Assembly (NCBI GenBank): GCA_020062205.1
Contig: JAGUWT010000214.1
Span: 1 to 6,337 of the forward strand
Source: Thermodesulfovibrionales bacterium
Lineage (GTDB): Bacteria > Nitrospirota > Thermodesulfovibrionia > Thermodesulfovibrionales > SM23-35
Length of the DNA: 6,337 nt
Direction: 5' to 3'
Below the pieces are notes generated by a model. That model worked only from the letters and a program-made list of their open reading frames with translations. It was not told the origin of the DNA and did not search any database. Both the position numbers and the translations under genes were made by a program. Position 1 is the stretch's first letter; every line of letters starts with the position of its first letter. Of this stretch, positions 1 to 5,675 are shown one piece after another.

Positions 1-407
1 GGCACAGGCCAGCCTTCAGCACCTTTTTTATAAATATCCTTTGGCGCTTCATACGTTTGTAACCTCTGTCTTTCTCGCTGCATGCATATCTCGACAGGGC
101 ATCTGAGATATACCTCTATATATCTGGGGATGAGTCCTCGTGCAAGTTCACGCCATCTCCTGAGGTTACCGGTAGCATCAATGATGACATTATGTCCAAG
201 CTCTGTGAGTATCCTGGCATGACAGACAAGTGCCCTGTAAACTATTTCTCGCTCTGAATCAGAATAGGTTGGCTCAGGCGTCACGATCTTGCGGAACTCA
301 TCCATTCTGAGGATAAGAAATTCAGGATGGCTGTTCTTAAATGCATCTGCTACTGTGCTCTTGCCGCTTCCTGGAAGCCCTGTTATCCATATTGCTATGC
401 CTGACAT
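1..407 (-). CDS. Adenylylsulfate kinase-like P-loop kinase (5' part, cut by window edge)
   Basis: The reading frame runs leftward from ATG at 407-405 off the left edge, giving 135 complete codons. Seen: a Walker A motif GLPGSGKST at residues 10-18 near the N-terminus, a DATGN segment at 77-81 followed by RRWRELAR, the strand EVYLRCPVEIC at 98-108, and APKDIYKKG at 121-129. This order (P-loop, DAT/ISP-like segment, VYxxxPxExC, then the KxxYKKA-like lid) matches the APS kinase (CysC) family, which phosphorylates adenylylsulfate with ATP to give PAPS in the cytoplasm. The usual DGD after the P-loop appears as RMDEF (34-38), so this is a divergent member and the true substrate could differ. An in-frame TAA lies 6 nt upstream of the ATG, so the start is well bounded. 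No strong Shine-Dalgarno site is visible. Family proteins are roughly 170-200 residues, so the C-terminal quarter or so is outside the window. It is transcribed divergently from the operon to its right. Confidence 0.8.
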   Translation of the reverse strand, partial: MSGIAIWITGLPGSGKSTVADAFKNSHPEFLILRMDEFRKIVTPEPTYSDSEREIVYRALVCHARILTELGHNVIIDATGNLRRWRELARGLIPRYIEVYLRCPVEICMQRERQRLQTYEAPKDIYKKGAEGWPV

Positions 408-428
408 TAATTATTTGCCTGATTTTAA

Positions 429-591
429 TGTCATTGCGAGGAGTCCCGAAAGCATTCAGGACGACGAAGCAATCTGACACTTTGTGTCATTCCGAGCGAA
501 GCGAGGAATCTCAGATGGGATTGCCACGGGCTAAAGCCCTCGCAACGACTTCGTCGGATTGCCACGCTACCTTCGGTAGCTCGCAATGACA
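429..591. repeat. MITE-like palindromic intergenic element, 163 bp
   Basis: The ends are a perfect 12-bp inverted repeat, TGTCATTGCGAG (429-440) and CTCGCAATGACA (580-591). Inside lie a second inverted pair (462-469 with 549-556, CGACGAAG/CTTCGTCG), an 11-bp direct repeat GGATTGCCACG (518-528 and 556-566), a hairpin GGGCT-AA-AGCCC (528-539), a hairpin GCTACC-TTC-GGTAGC (566-580) and an imperfect palindrome ATTCC...GGAAT (489-509). The CATTGCGAG...CTCGCAATGA ends are a pattern I recognise from dispersed repeats in many bacterial genomes. No transposase is encoded, and open frames across it on both strands have no recognisable protein content. No clear target-site duplication flanks it. It is probably a non-autonomous mobile or REP-like element sitting between divergent genes. 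Confidence 0.75.
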
Positions 592-667
592 AAAATGTAT
601 TATCGGATAGCCTCATGAGCTTCGAGAAATTCTTGTGATTAAATTTTAAAACCTGATTCATGTCTTC

Positions 668-683
668 CTCTGTGCTCTCTGTG
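668..683. repeat. Degenerate 9-nt-spaced CTCTGTG repeat in intergenic DNA
   Basis: CTCTGTG occurs at 668-674 and again at 677-683, a 9-nt period. Read on the minus strand it is CCACAGAGAGCACAGAGG, a low-complexity motif I have seen in many intergenic regions. The rest of 592-713 is AT-rich and shows no gene, RNA or terminator that I can support. Confidence 0.35.
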
Positions 684-713
684 GTTAATTGTATTATTGA
701 ATTACAATAGTCA

Positions 714-742
714 TTTACAATGTTCCCTTATCGATATATAAT
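714..742 (+). promoter_or_regulatory. Sigma70-type promoter for the transketolase-ftsEX operon
   Basis: The -35 box TTTACA (714-719, 5/6 to TTGACA) and the -10 box TATAAT (737-742, 6/6) are separated by exactly 17 nt. The predicted transcription start is about A750. It is the only strong promoter-like pair I found before the compact operon, and the later gene junctions leave little room for others. The upstream DNA (690-713) is AT-rich, as expected for an UP-like region. Confidence 0.65.
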
Positions 743-750
743 AAATCTCA

Positions 751-780
751 ATGAAATCAATATGCAATAAACAAGAGTGA
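751..780 (+). CDS. Possible 9-codon leader mini-ORF overlapping the next start
   Basis: ATG at 751 opens a frame encoding MKSICNKQE that ends in TGA at 778-780. Its stop overlaps the GTG start (777-779) of the following gene as GTGA. The ATG lies at or within 1-2 nt of the transcription start predicted from the -10 box at 737-742, so it would be translated as a leaderless or nearly leaderless message. The following gene has only a weak Shine-Dalgarno site, and termination of this mini-ORF on its start codon could provide coupling. The frame is short enough to arise by chance, so this is a hypothesis. Confidence 0.25.
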   Translation: MKSICNKQE

Positions 781-1070
781 AACTTTTCGGGTTTAACACA
801 AATATCACGTACAAGGGAAACATCTACCATATCCAGACAGAGGATAATGGGAAAAACAACCCTGTCATAACAACATTCCTGTATTTAAAGGGTACGATCA
901 TTGCTTCCGAGAAGACCAGTTATGCAGACATGTTAAACGATCCTGATTATAAAGAAAAGGTGAGGAAATTGCTCAAAGAACAGCATAAAGGCATGATAAA
1001 AGAGCTTTTAGACGGGACATACACAGAAGATAAACCTGAAGAAACAAAAACGGAGGATGCTCATCAGTAA
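777..1070 (+). CDS. Small conserved protein of unknown function, FNTN-type (97 aa)
   Basis: I do not know a function for this family. The sequence begins MKLFGFNTNITYKG, followed by IYHIQTEDNG (residues about 16-25) and PVITTFLYLKG (about 29-39). These FNTN and HxQTED patterns resemble small hypothetical proteins I associate with Nitrospirota and deltaproteobacteria. The N-terminal half looks like short beta strands, the middle (about 54-80) like a charged helix, and the last 15 or so residues are an acidic Glu/Thr/Lys tail, probably disordered. There is no signal peptide or membrane segment, so it is likely cytosolic. The GTG start at 777 is forced: a TAA in the same frame lies at 768-770 and the next in-frame ATG is at residue 51. 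It ends directly against the transketolase ATG (TAAATG), so it is co-transcribed with it as first gene of the operon. Confidence 0.85.
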   Translation: MKLFGFNTNITYKGNIYHIQTEDNGKNNPVITTFLYLKGTIIASEKTSYADMLNDPDYKEKVRKLLKEQHKGMIKELLDGTYTEDKPEETKTEDAHQ

Positions 1071-1916
1071 ATGACGCAAACGCCAATCAGCACAGAGGAA
1101 TTGATTCTCTTTTTGAAAAAACAGGCTAAGACGGTCAGGATTGAGATATTAAAAATGCTTACCATAGCAGGTTCAGGCCACACTGGTGGTTCCCTATCTG
1201 CTGCTGATATTGTTACAGCGCTCTATTTCTACAAAATGCGGCATAATCCCAAGGATCCTCATTGGAGAGAAAGGGACAGGTTCATTCTTTCAAAAGGCCA
1301 TGCAGCGCCCTTGTTATATACGGTTCTCGCACTCTCGGGATATTTTGATATGTCGTTACTCACTACATTACGCAAAATTGGAAGTCCGCTTCAGGGACAT
1401 CCGAGTTCAACGCTGCTCTTAGGAGTTGAAGTATCAACAGGTTCATTAGGGCAAGGGCTCTCAATTTCGAATGGGATTGCCATAGGCCTTAAAATGGATG
1501 GATTGAGCTCCCGTGTCTATTGTCTTCTCGGAGATGGTGAGATACAGGAAGGGCAGGTATGGGAGGCTGCAATGTCTGCTGCACATTACAGGCTTGATAA
1601 CTTATGTGCAATTATTGACAACAACGGTCTACAGATAGATGGGCATTGTCATGAAGTAATGGCTATTGAACCTATTAGAGAAAAATGGAAGGCATTTGGC
1701 TGGCATGTGATTGAAATTAACGGACACGATATGGAGGCAATCCTATCAGCTCTTCATGCGGCAGAGAAGGTACAGGGCAAACCAAGCTTAATTCTTGCCC
1801 ATACTGTCAAGGGGAAAGGAGTATCCATCTTTGAGGGAAAGGTTGAGTATCACGGGATAGCACCTACACAAGAGGAGCTTGAGAAGGCATTAAAGGAGCT
1901 TGGAGATGGGGAATAA
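1071..1916 (+). CDS. Transketolase, N-terminal (ThDP-binding) subunit
   Basis: This is one half of a split transketolase (EC 2.2.1.1), which moves two-carbon ketol units between sugar phosphates in the cytosol. Seen in 281 residues: GSGHTGGSLSAADI (35-48), SKGHAAP (74-80), GHPS (109-112), TGSLGQGLS (123-131) and the ThDP/metal motif starting GDGEIQEG (154-161) and ending at IIDNN (181-185), which gives the GDG-X(n)-N spacing of ThDP enzymes. The length fits stand-alone N-subunits (about 270-290 aa). The ATG follows the previous stop without a gap, and GGAGG at 1052-1056 is the likely ribosome binding site at slightly long spacing. The partner subunit is the next gene and overlaps this one, so stoichiometric co-translation is expected. 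Split transketolases are common in archaea and many bacteria. A pyruvate dehydrogenase or DXP synthase role is unlikely given these motifs. Confidence 0.95.
   Translation: MTQTPISTEELILFLKKQAKTVRIEILKMLTIAGSGHTGGSLSAADIVTALYFYKMRHNPKDPHWRERDRFILSKGHAAPLLYTVLALSGYFDMSLLTTLRKIGSPLQGHPSSTLLLGVEVSTGSLGQGLSISNGIAIGLKMDGLSSRVYCLLGDGEIQEGQVWEAAMSAAHYRLDNLCAIIDNNGLQIDGHCHEVMAIEPIREKWKAFGWHVIEINGHDMEAILSALHAAEKVQGKPSLILAHTVKGKGVSIFEGKVEYHGIAPTQEELEKALKELGDGE
1893..1898 (+). promoter_or_regulatory. Ribosome binding site deciding the transketolase C-subunit start
   Basis: AAGGAG lies 7 nt before ATG 1906, ideal spacing. It is only 1 nt from an in-frame TTG at 1900, which is too close. The start is therefore taken as ATG 1906, within the last codons of the N-subunit gene. 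This places the start upstream of the repeat-derived extension. Confidence 0.75.
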
Positions 1917-2937
1917 AGAACAGAAAACAAATCCCCCCTCACCCCCCTTTACTAAAGGGGGGAGTGGAGGGATTACTAACTCCAAACTAAAAACTCCGAA
2001 CTCCGAACTTAAGATTGCCACACGGGATGCCTATGGTGAGGCCCTCCTCGAACTCGGCAAGAAGCGGAATGATGTGGTTGTTCTTGATGCAGACCTGTCA
2101 TGTTCTACCAAGACAATAAAATTTGCAAAGTTATTCCCTGAACGGTTTTTTAATATGGGAGTCGCTGAACAGGACATGATCGGCACCGCAAGTGGATTGT
2201 CGCTTACTGGCAAACTCCCATTTGCATCAACCTTTGCAGTCTTTGAGACAGGCAGGGCATGGGATCAGATAAGGCAAACCATATGTTATTCAAATCTCAA
2301 TGTAAAGCTTGTAGCAACCCACAGTGGCATTACCGTGGGTGAAGACGGTGCATCACATCAGGCATTAGAGGATGTTGCGCTCATGAGGGTTCTTGCAAAC
2401 ATGACGGTCATCGTCCCTGCTGATGGAAACGAGACCAAACAGGTAGTTCATGCAATTGCAGATTATTATGGTCCTGTCTATGTGAGACTCGGAAGGTCTA
2501 AAGTTCCTTCAGTAATGCCTGATGATTATCAATTTCAAAGAGGGAAGGCATATACCTTCCATACAGGCAAAGATGTCAATATAGTCGCAATGGGTATCAT
2601 GGTATCCATAGCACTGGATGCTGCAAAAATCCTGAAGCAGGATGGCATAGATGCCGGAGTAATTAATATGTCCTCAGTAAAACCGCTCGATCATGAGCAA
2701 TTACTGAATGCAGCAAAGGCATGCGGACTCATTATCACCGCTGAAGAACATTCGATCATAGGCGGCCTTGGCAGTGCTGTAAGTGAATTTTTATCAGAAA
2801 AACATCCTGTCCAGATTATCAGGGTGGGAATCAGGGATGTCTTTGGATGCTCTGGGAAACCTGAGGAATTATTAAAACTATATGGACTTACTGCCGACAA
2901 TATTGTTAAGACAATTAAAGATGCACTGAATAGATGA
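1906..2937 (+). CDS. Transketolase, C-terminal subunit, with repeat-derived N-terminal extension
   Basis: It encodes the pyrimidine-binding and C-terminal domains of the split transketolase. Numbered from ATG 1906 (343 aa): the conserved core begins at I37 (IATRDAYGEALLELG), followed by VVVLDADLS (58-66), GVAEQDM (85-91) with the catalytic Glu88 that activates ThDP, THSGITVGEDGASHQ (138-152), the strand YVRLGRS (192-198), and a C-terminal domain with ITAEEHSIIGGLG (277-289) and DVFGCSGKPEELL (311-323). Residues 1-36 are unlike any transketolase I know. They contain PPSPPFTKGG and TPNSELK, and their DNA is a palindromic repeat plus 7-nt tandem units. No alternative start with a ribosome binding site exists closer to the core, so the extension is probably translated. 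The start overlaps the N-subunit by 11 bp and the stop overlaps ftsE as ATGA. Confidence 0.93.
   Translation: MGNKEQKTNPPSPPFTKGGSGGITNSKLKTPNSELKIATRDAYGEALLELGKKRNDVVVLDADLSCSTKTIKFAKLFPERFFNMGVAEQDMIGTASGLSLTGKLPFASTFAVFETGRAWDQIRQTICYSNLNVKLVATHSGITVGEDGASHQALEDVALMRVLANMTVIVPADGNETKQVVHAIADYYGPVYVRLGRSKVPSVMPDDYQFQRGKAYTFHTGKDVNIVAMGIMVSIALDAAKILKQDGIDAGVINMSSVKPLDHEQLLNAAKACGLIITAEEHSIIGGLGSAVSEFLSEKHPVQIIRVGIRDVFGCSGKPEELLKLYGLTADNIVKTIKDALNR
1930..1974. repeat. Palindromic C-run/G-run repeat inside a coding region
   Basis: The arms 1930-1950 and 1954-1974 are inverted repeats matching at 18 of 21 positions around a 3-nt loop (ACT). The innermost 9 bp are perfect (CCCCCCTTT / AAAGGGGGG). 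This sequence class (CCCCCTTTA...AAAGGGGG) is a familiar dispersed intergenic repeat in several phyla. Here it lies in frame within the start of the transketolase C-subunit gene and encodes NPPSPPFTKGGSGGI. Confidence 0.85.
1978..2012 (+). repeat. Five 7-nt tandem units (AACTCCG type)
   Basis: Consecutive heptamers AACTCCA, AACTAAA, AACTCCG, AACTCCG, AACTTAA fill 35 nt directly before the conserved transketolase core. Two units are identical and the others differ at 1-3 positions. Translated they give roughly NSKLKTPNSELK. They resemble the heptanucleotide STRR repeats described in cyanobacteria in design, though not in sequence. Confidence 0.7.
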
Positions 2938-3596
2938 TACAATTCCAGAACGTATCAAAACATTATGAGAATCAGACTGCCCTGAGAAATATAACCTTTT
3001 CCATTGATAAAGGTGATATGGTATTTATAAACGGTCCGAGTGGTTCTGGGAAAACAACACTTCTCAAATTAATATATCTTGCAGAAAAACATGATGAGGG
3101 AAATATTTCGATAGCCGGATTTGAAGTAGAAAAACTCAAAGAATCAAGCATACCATTATTAAGGCGAAATATCGGGTTCGTTTTTCAAGATTTCAGACTT
3201 CTCGATAACAGAAACGTATTTGAGAATGTTGCGCTTTCCCTCATGATACGGGGAGTATCTGAAAAGGATTTAAAGACACAAGTATATGAATCCCTCAAAA
3301 TAGTGAATCTGAGACACAAGGCAGACAGTTCTCCTGATGCGCTATCAGGAGGAGAACAGCAGAGGGTTGTCATTGCGAGGGCAGTAGTTACCGAACCCAC
3401 CATTATCCTTGCTGATGAGCCGACAGGGAATATTGATCCTGATCTTTCAGCAGGAATAATAAGAATATTCAAAGATATCAATGCAAAGGGCACGACAATA
3501 CTCATCGCAACCCATAACAGAGACCTCTTTCGAAATTCCGGGAAAAGGGTGTTAAAGCTCGATAACGGTAATCTTGTCGGAGATGAAAAGGGTTAA
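2934..3596 (+). CDS. ftsE: Cell division ATP-binding protein FtsE
   Basis: This is the ATPase of the FtsEX complex at the divisome, on the cytoplasmic face of the inner membrane. All ABC motifs are present in 220 residues: Walker A GPSGSGKT (34-41), Q-loop in VFQDFRLL (83-90), signature LSGGEQQR (137-144), Walker B IILADEPTG (157-165) and H-loop His194. The stretch RRNIGFVFQDFRLL is typical of FtsE rather than of transport or lipoprotein-release ATPases, and the length is usual for FtsE. The ATG overlaps the previous stop as ATGA, so translation is coupled to the transketolase gene. ftsX follows after 3 nt. The ATPase cycle is thought to drive a conformational change in FtsX that activates EnvC-type proteins outside. 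Confidence 0.96.
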   Translation: MIQFQNVSKHYENQTALRNITFSIDKGDMVFINGPSGSGKTTLLKLIYLAEKHDEGNISIAGFEVEKLKESSIPLLRRNIGFVFQDFRLLDNRNVFENVALSLMIRGVSEKDLKTQVYESLKIVNLRHKADSSPDALSGGEQQRVVIARAVVTEPTIILADEPTGNIDPDLSAGIIRIFKDINAKGTTILIATHNRDLFRNSGKRVLKLDNGNLVGDEKG

Positions 3597-3599
3597 ACA

Positions 3600-4472
3600 G
3601 TGACTTCCTATGCATTCAGGCTTGCTATCCAAAGCATATTACATGAAAAGTGGATAAACCTGCTTTCCATGATAACAATAGCAGTATGTTTTCTCATTAT
3701 GGCCATCACTGCCCTTTCTGTTTACAATATTGATTTAGCAACCAAAACACTGCCTGAGAAATTTTCCATAATGATCTACTTGAAAGATAATCTTTCATCT
3801 GAAGATTCAAAAAATATCATCAACACTGTCAAAAAAGATACTGCTATAGAGACAGTGAGGTTCATCCCAAAAGATGAAGCTATGAAAGAACTCAAATCCT
3901 TTTTAAAGAATACCGAGTACGTGCTTGAGGGCCTTGATGAAAATCCCCTCCCTGACTCAATTGAGATAAAGCTTAAAAAAGAAGCAGTAGGTCCTGATTC
4001 TGTAAAAAAACTCGCTGAGAGGCTGAAGGAGATAAAAGGGGTCAGCGAGGTAGAATATGTCGAAAAATTTCTCTCTTCACTCTATTCTGTCAAGGTCGGA
4101 TTTAAGACGTTAGGCATAATATTTATTATCATCATGTCAGTCGGGATCATTTTCGTCTGTTACAGTACGGTGAAGATACTTTTTTATCGGAGGAATAAGG
4201 AGATAGAGACATACAAGCTTTTAGGTGCAACGAAAGGGTTCATAAGGGCGCCGTTCATTATAGAGGGCTCTGTTATTGGTTTTAGTGGTGGTCTCTTAAG
4301 TCTCATTGGTATTGTATCCTTATATTACACAATCATTCTTCGGCTCAGCCTTACCATCCCTCTTTTTAAGTCAATCATTTTCCCAGCTCACATTGCGCTT
4401 TTCCTTCCTTTAGCAGGGGTCACACTTGGGATAACAGGCGCTGCAATAGCTATCGGGAGGCTCAGATATTGA
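3600..4472 (+). CDS. ftsX: Cell division membrane protein FtsX
   Basis: This is the membrane partner of FtsE, 290 residues with the four-helix FtsX layout: TM1 about 20-42, a periplasmic loop about 43-168, TM2 about 169-193, TM3 about 222-246, TM4 about 263-286. The conserved cytoplasmic segment RRNKEIETYKLLGATKGFIR (197-216) after TM2 is characteristic. The large first loop is the part that binds and switches EnvC in studied species. The start is GTG at 3600, with an AAAAGGG site (3586-3592) 7 nt upstream. The next gene begins inside its stop codon (TTGA), and that gene's ribosome binding site lies in the last codons of this one. Confidence 0.95.
   Translation: MTSYAFRLAIQSILHEKWINLLSMITIAVCFLIMAITALSVYNIDLATKTLPEKFSIMIYLKDNLSSEDSKNIINTVKKDTAIETVRFIPKDEAMKELKSFLKNTEYVLEGLDENPLPDSIEIKLKKEAVGPDSVKKLAERLKEIKGVSEVEYVEKFLSSLYSVKVGFKTLGIIFIIIMSVGIIFVCYSTVKILFYRRNKEIETYKLLGATKGFIRAPFIIEGSVIGFSGGLLSLIGIVSLYYTIILRLSLTIPLFKSIIFPAHIALFLPLAGVTLGITGAAIAIGRLRY
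4455..4460 (+). promoter_or_regulatory. Ribosome binding site supporting the TTG start of the EnvC-like gene
   Basis: GGGAGG lies 8 nt before TTG 4469, inside the end of ftsX. It is the only good Shine-Dalgarno site near the gene start, so it favours TTG 4469 over the later in-frame TTG at 4508, which has none. Confidence 0.7.
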
Positions 4473-5659
4473 TTTTAGATTTCAAATTTCAGATTTCAGA
4501 TTTCAGATTGTCTGCATTCTATTTTCTGTTTTCTATTTTCTGTTCCCTGTCCATTTTTCAGTTTGCATTTTTCATTGATAATTGTCATGCTGCTACTCCT
4601 CATGATGAATATAAGAAGATACAGCGAGAAATAAAAACACATAAGGAGAGGCTTGAGAAGGCAGAAAAGCGTGAGCATTCAGTCCTCAACGACCTCGAAA
4701 AAACCAACAAACAACTCGGTCAGGTTGAGGGAGAGCTGACAAAATACAGAAAGAAATTTATGGACACCCAGGCTGAGATATCAAAGGTAGAAGCTGAAAT
4801 TTCCAACAATAGAAGTAATATTGAAAGAAGGAAGGAATGGATCAGGAGGAAACTCAGGGCATTGCAGAAATATGGGCATTCGGGTGATTTTGCGATATTA
4901 CTCACAAGTGGTGAAGACACTTCACAACTGATGAAGACCTGGAAATCATTACAATATGTTACTGCCTCTGAACATAATGTCCTGAAGCACTATAAAACAA
5001 ACCTTGAAGGCCTGAATGAGAAAGAGAAACGGCTCACAAAGCTCGGGGCAGAACTTTTGAAGAACGAAGAGAAAATCAGGGATAAGGAAGCAGCACTTGT
5101 AGAAAAGAGGAAAGATAAAGAAACGATGCTCGCTTCAGCCAGAAAAGAAAAGGGCTCCTATAAAAAGATGATCGAGGAGCTCAATAACGCCTCAAAAAGG
5201 CTCCTTGAGATTATCAAAGAATCTGAGAAGACAGATACATATACTGCAAAAGGGTTTTCAGGACTGAAAGGTAGACTTCCCTGGCCTGTTGAAGGGAAAA
5301 TAGCAATCCCGTATGGTTCTCAAAAGGATCCCCAGTTTAATACCCCTGTATTCAGAAGCGGTATATATATACAGTCAGGCGCTGATTCCATCGCAAAGGC
5401 CGTCTATAGTGGCAAAGTAGTTTTTGCAGAGTGGTTCAAAGGCTATGGCCAGCTCATCATTGTAACCCACGGTGATGGGTACCACACACTCTATGGAAGC
5501 CTATCAGAGATTTTTTCTAAAGTTGGAGATATAATAAAAGAAGGACAGACAATCGGGCAGGTTGGAAATTCAGGCATTCTGAATGCCTCTGGCCTTTATT
5601 TTGAACTGCGATATAAGGGAAAGCCAGTTAATCCATTACACTGGCTGAAAAGAAGATAA
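4469..5659 (+). CDS. envC: EnvC-like murein hydrolase activator with degenerate LytM (M23) domain
   Basis: This is a periplasmic protein of 396 aa expected to couple FtsEX to cell-wall amidases. Layout: a signal peptide at residues 1-41 (basic K6/R13, hydrophobic 14-36, probable cleavage after CHA at 39-41), long coiled coils about 47-130 and 165-255, and a LytM/M23 domain about 268-393 starting LPWPVEGKI. The metal-binding and catalytic residues of active M23 peptidases are absent: the HxGID site reads RSGIY (296-300), the YxHL His is Ser344, and the HLHFE site reads GLYFE (375-379). This matches EnvC, whose LytM domain activates amidases and does not cut. Its place after ftsEX supports that role. 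TTG 4469 is chosen because of the GGGAGG upstream. The signal-peptide DNA is made of tandem repeats, which is unusual. No amidase gene lies in the window. EnvC is a functional assignment by domain and context, not by close sequence identity. Confidence 0.88.
   Translation: MILDFKFQISDFRLSAFYFLFSIFCSLSIFQFAFFIDNCHAATPHDEYKKIQREIKTHKERLEKAEKREHSVLNDLEKTNKQLGQVEGELTKYRKKFMDTQAEISKVEAEISNNRSNIERRKEWIRRKLRALQKYGHSGDFAILLTSGEDTSQLMKTWKSLQYVTASEHNVLKHYKTNLEGLNEKEKRLTKLGAELLKNEEKIRDKEAALVEKRKDKETMLASARKEKGSYKKMIEELNNASKRLLEIIKESEKTDTYTAKGFSGLKGRLPWPVEGKIAIPYGSQKDPQFNTPVFRSGIYIQSGADSIAKAVYSGKVVFAEWFKGYGQLIIVTHGDGYHTLYGSLSEIFSKVGDIIKEGQTIGQVGNSGILNASGLYFELRYKGKPVNPLHWLKRR
4473..4507 (+). repeat. Five 7-nt tandem units (TTTCAGA type) in a signal-peptide region
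   Basis: Heptamers TTTTAGA, TTTCAAA, TTTCAGA, TTTCAGA, TTTCAGA fill 35 nt starting 1 nt after the TTG start codon. The last three units are identical. They encode residues 2-13 (DFKFQISDFR region) of the EnvC-like precursor. Confidence 0.8.
4517..4544 (+). repeat. Two perfect 14-nt tandem units in a signal-peptide region
   Basis: TTCTATTTTCTGTT occurs at 4517-4530 and again at 4531-4544. It encodes most of the hydrophobic core (FYFLFSIF) of the EnvC-like signal peptide. The reverse complement of its end, GAACAGAAAA, also occurs at 1918-1927 at the start of the transketolase C-subunit gene. Confidence 0.8.
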
Positions 5660-5675
5660 ATCTTGGAGGATATAT

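Noticed and set aside
422..450. Possible minus-strand promoter for the kinase gene (TAAAAT at 427-422 with TTCGGG at 450-445)
   Set aside because: The spacing is 17 nt but the -35 box matches TTGACA only at its first two bases, and the leader would be very short. Not strong enough to list.
289..661. Open frames on both strands (289-477 +, 341-589 +, 431-661 -)
   Set aside because: They run through the MITE-like element or antisense to the kinase gene, and their translations show no protein-family pattern. They also carry repeat-encoded peptides such as those read from CATTGCGAG sequences.
1900..1905. TTG 1900 as start of the transketolase C subunit
   Set aside because: The AAGGAG site would be 1 nt away, while ATG 1906 has ideal 7-nt spacing.
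1930..1974. The C-run/G-run hairpin as a rho-independent terminator between the transketolase subunits
   Set aside because: No T-run follows the stem, and the downstream genes overlap tightly as one operon, so a terminator here would be self-defeating.
4496..4678. Minus-strand frame opposite the EnvC-like signal peptide
   Set aside because: Its residues (TENRKQKIE and similar) are simply the reverse reading of the heptamer and 14-nt repeats. The plus-strand gene has domain support.
5572..5588. Perfect 7-bp inverted repeat with 3-nt loop (AGGCATT-CTG-AATGCCT)
   Set aside because: It lies inside the conserved LytM coding region, has no following T-run, and is likely a by-product of coding sequence.
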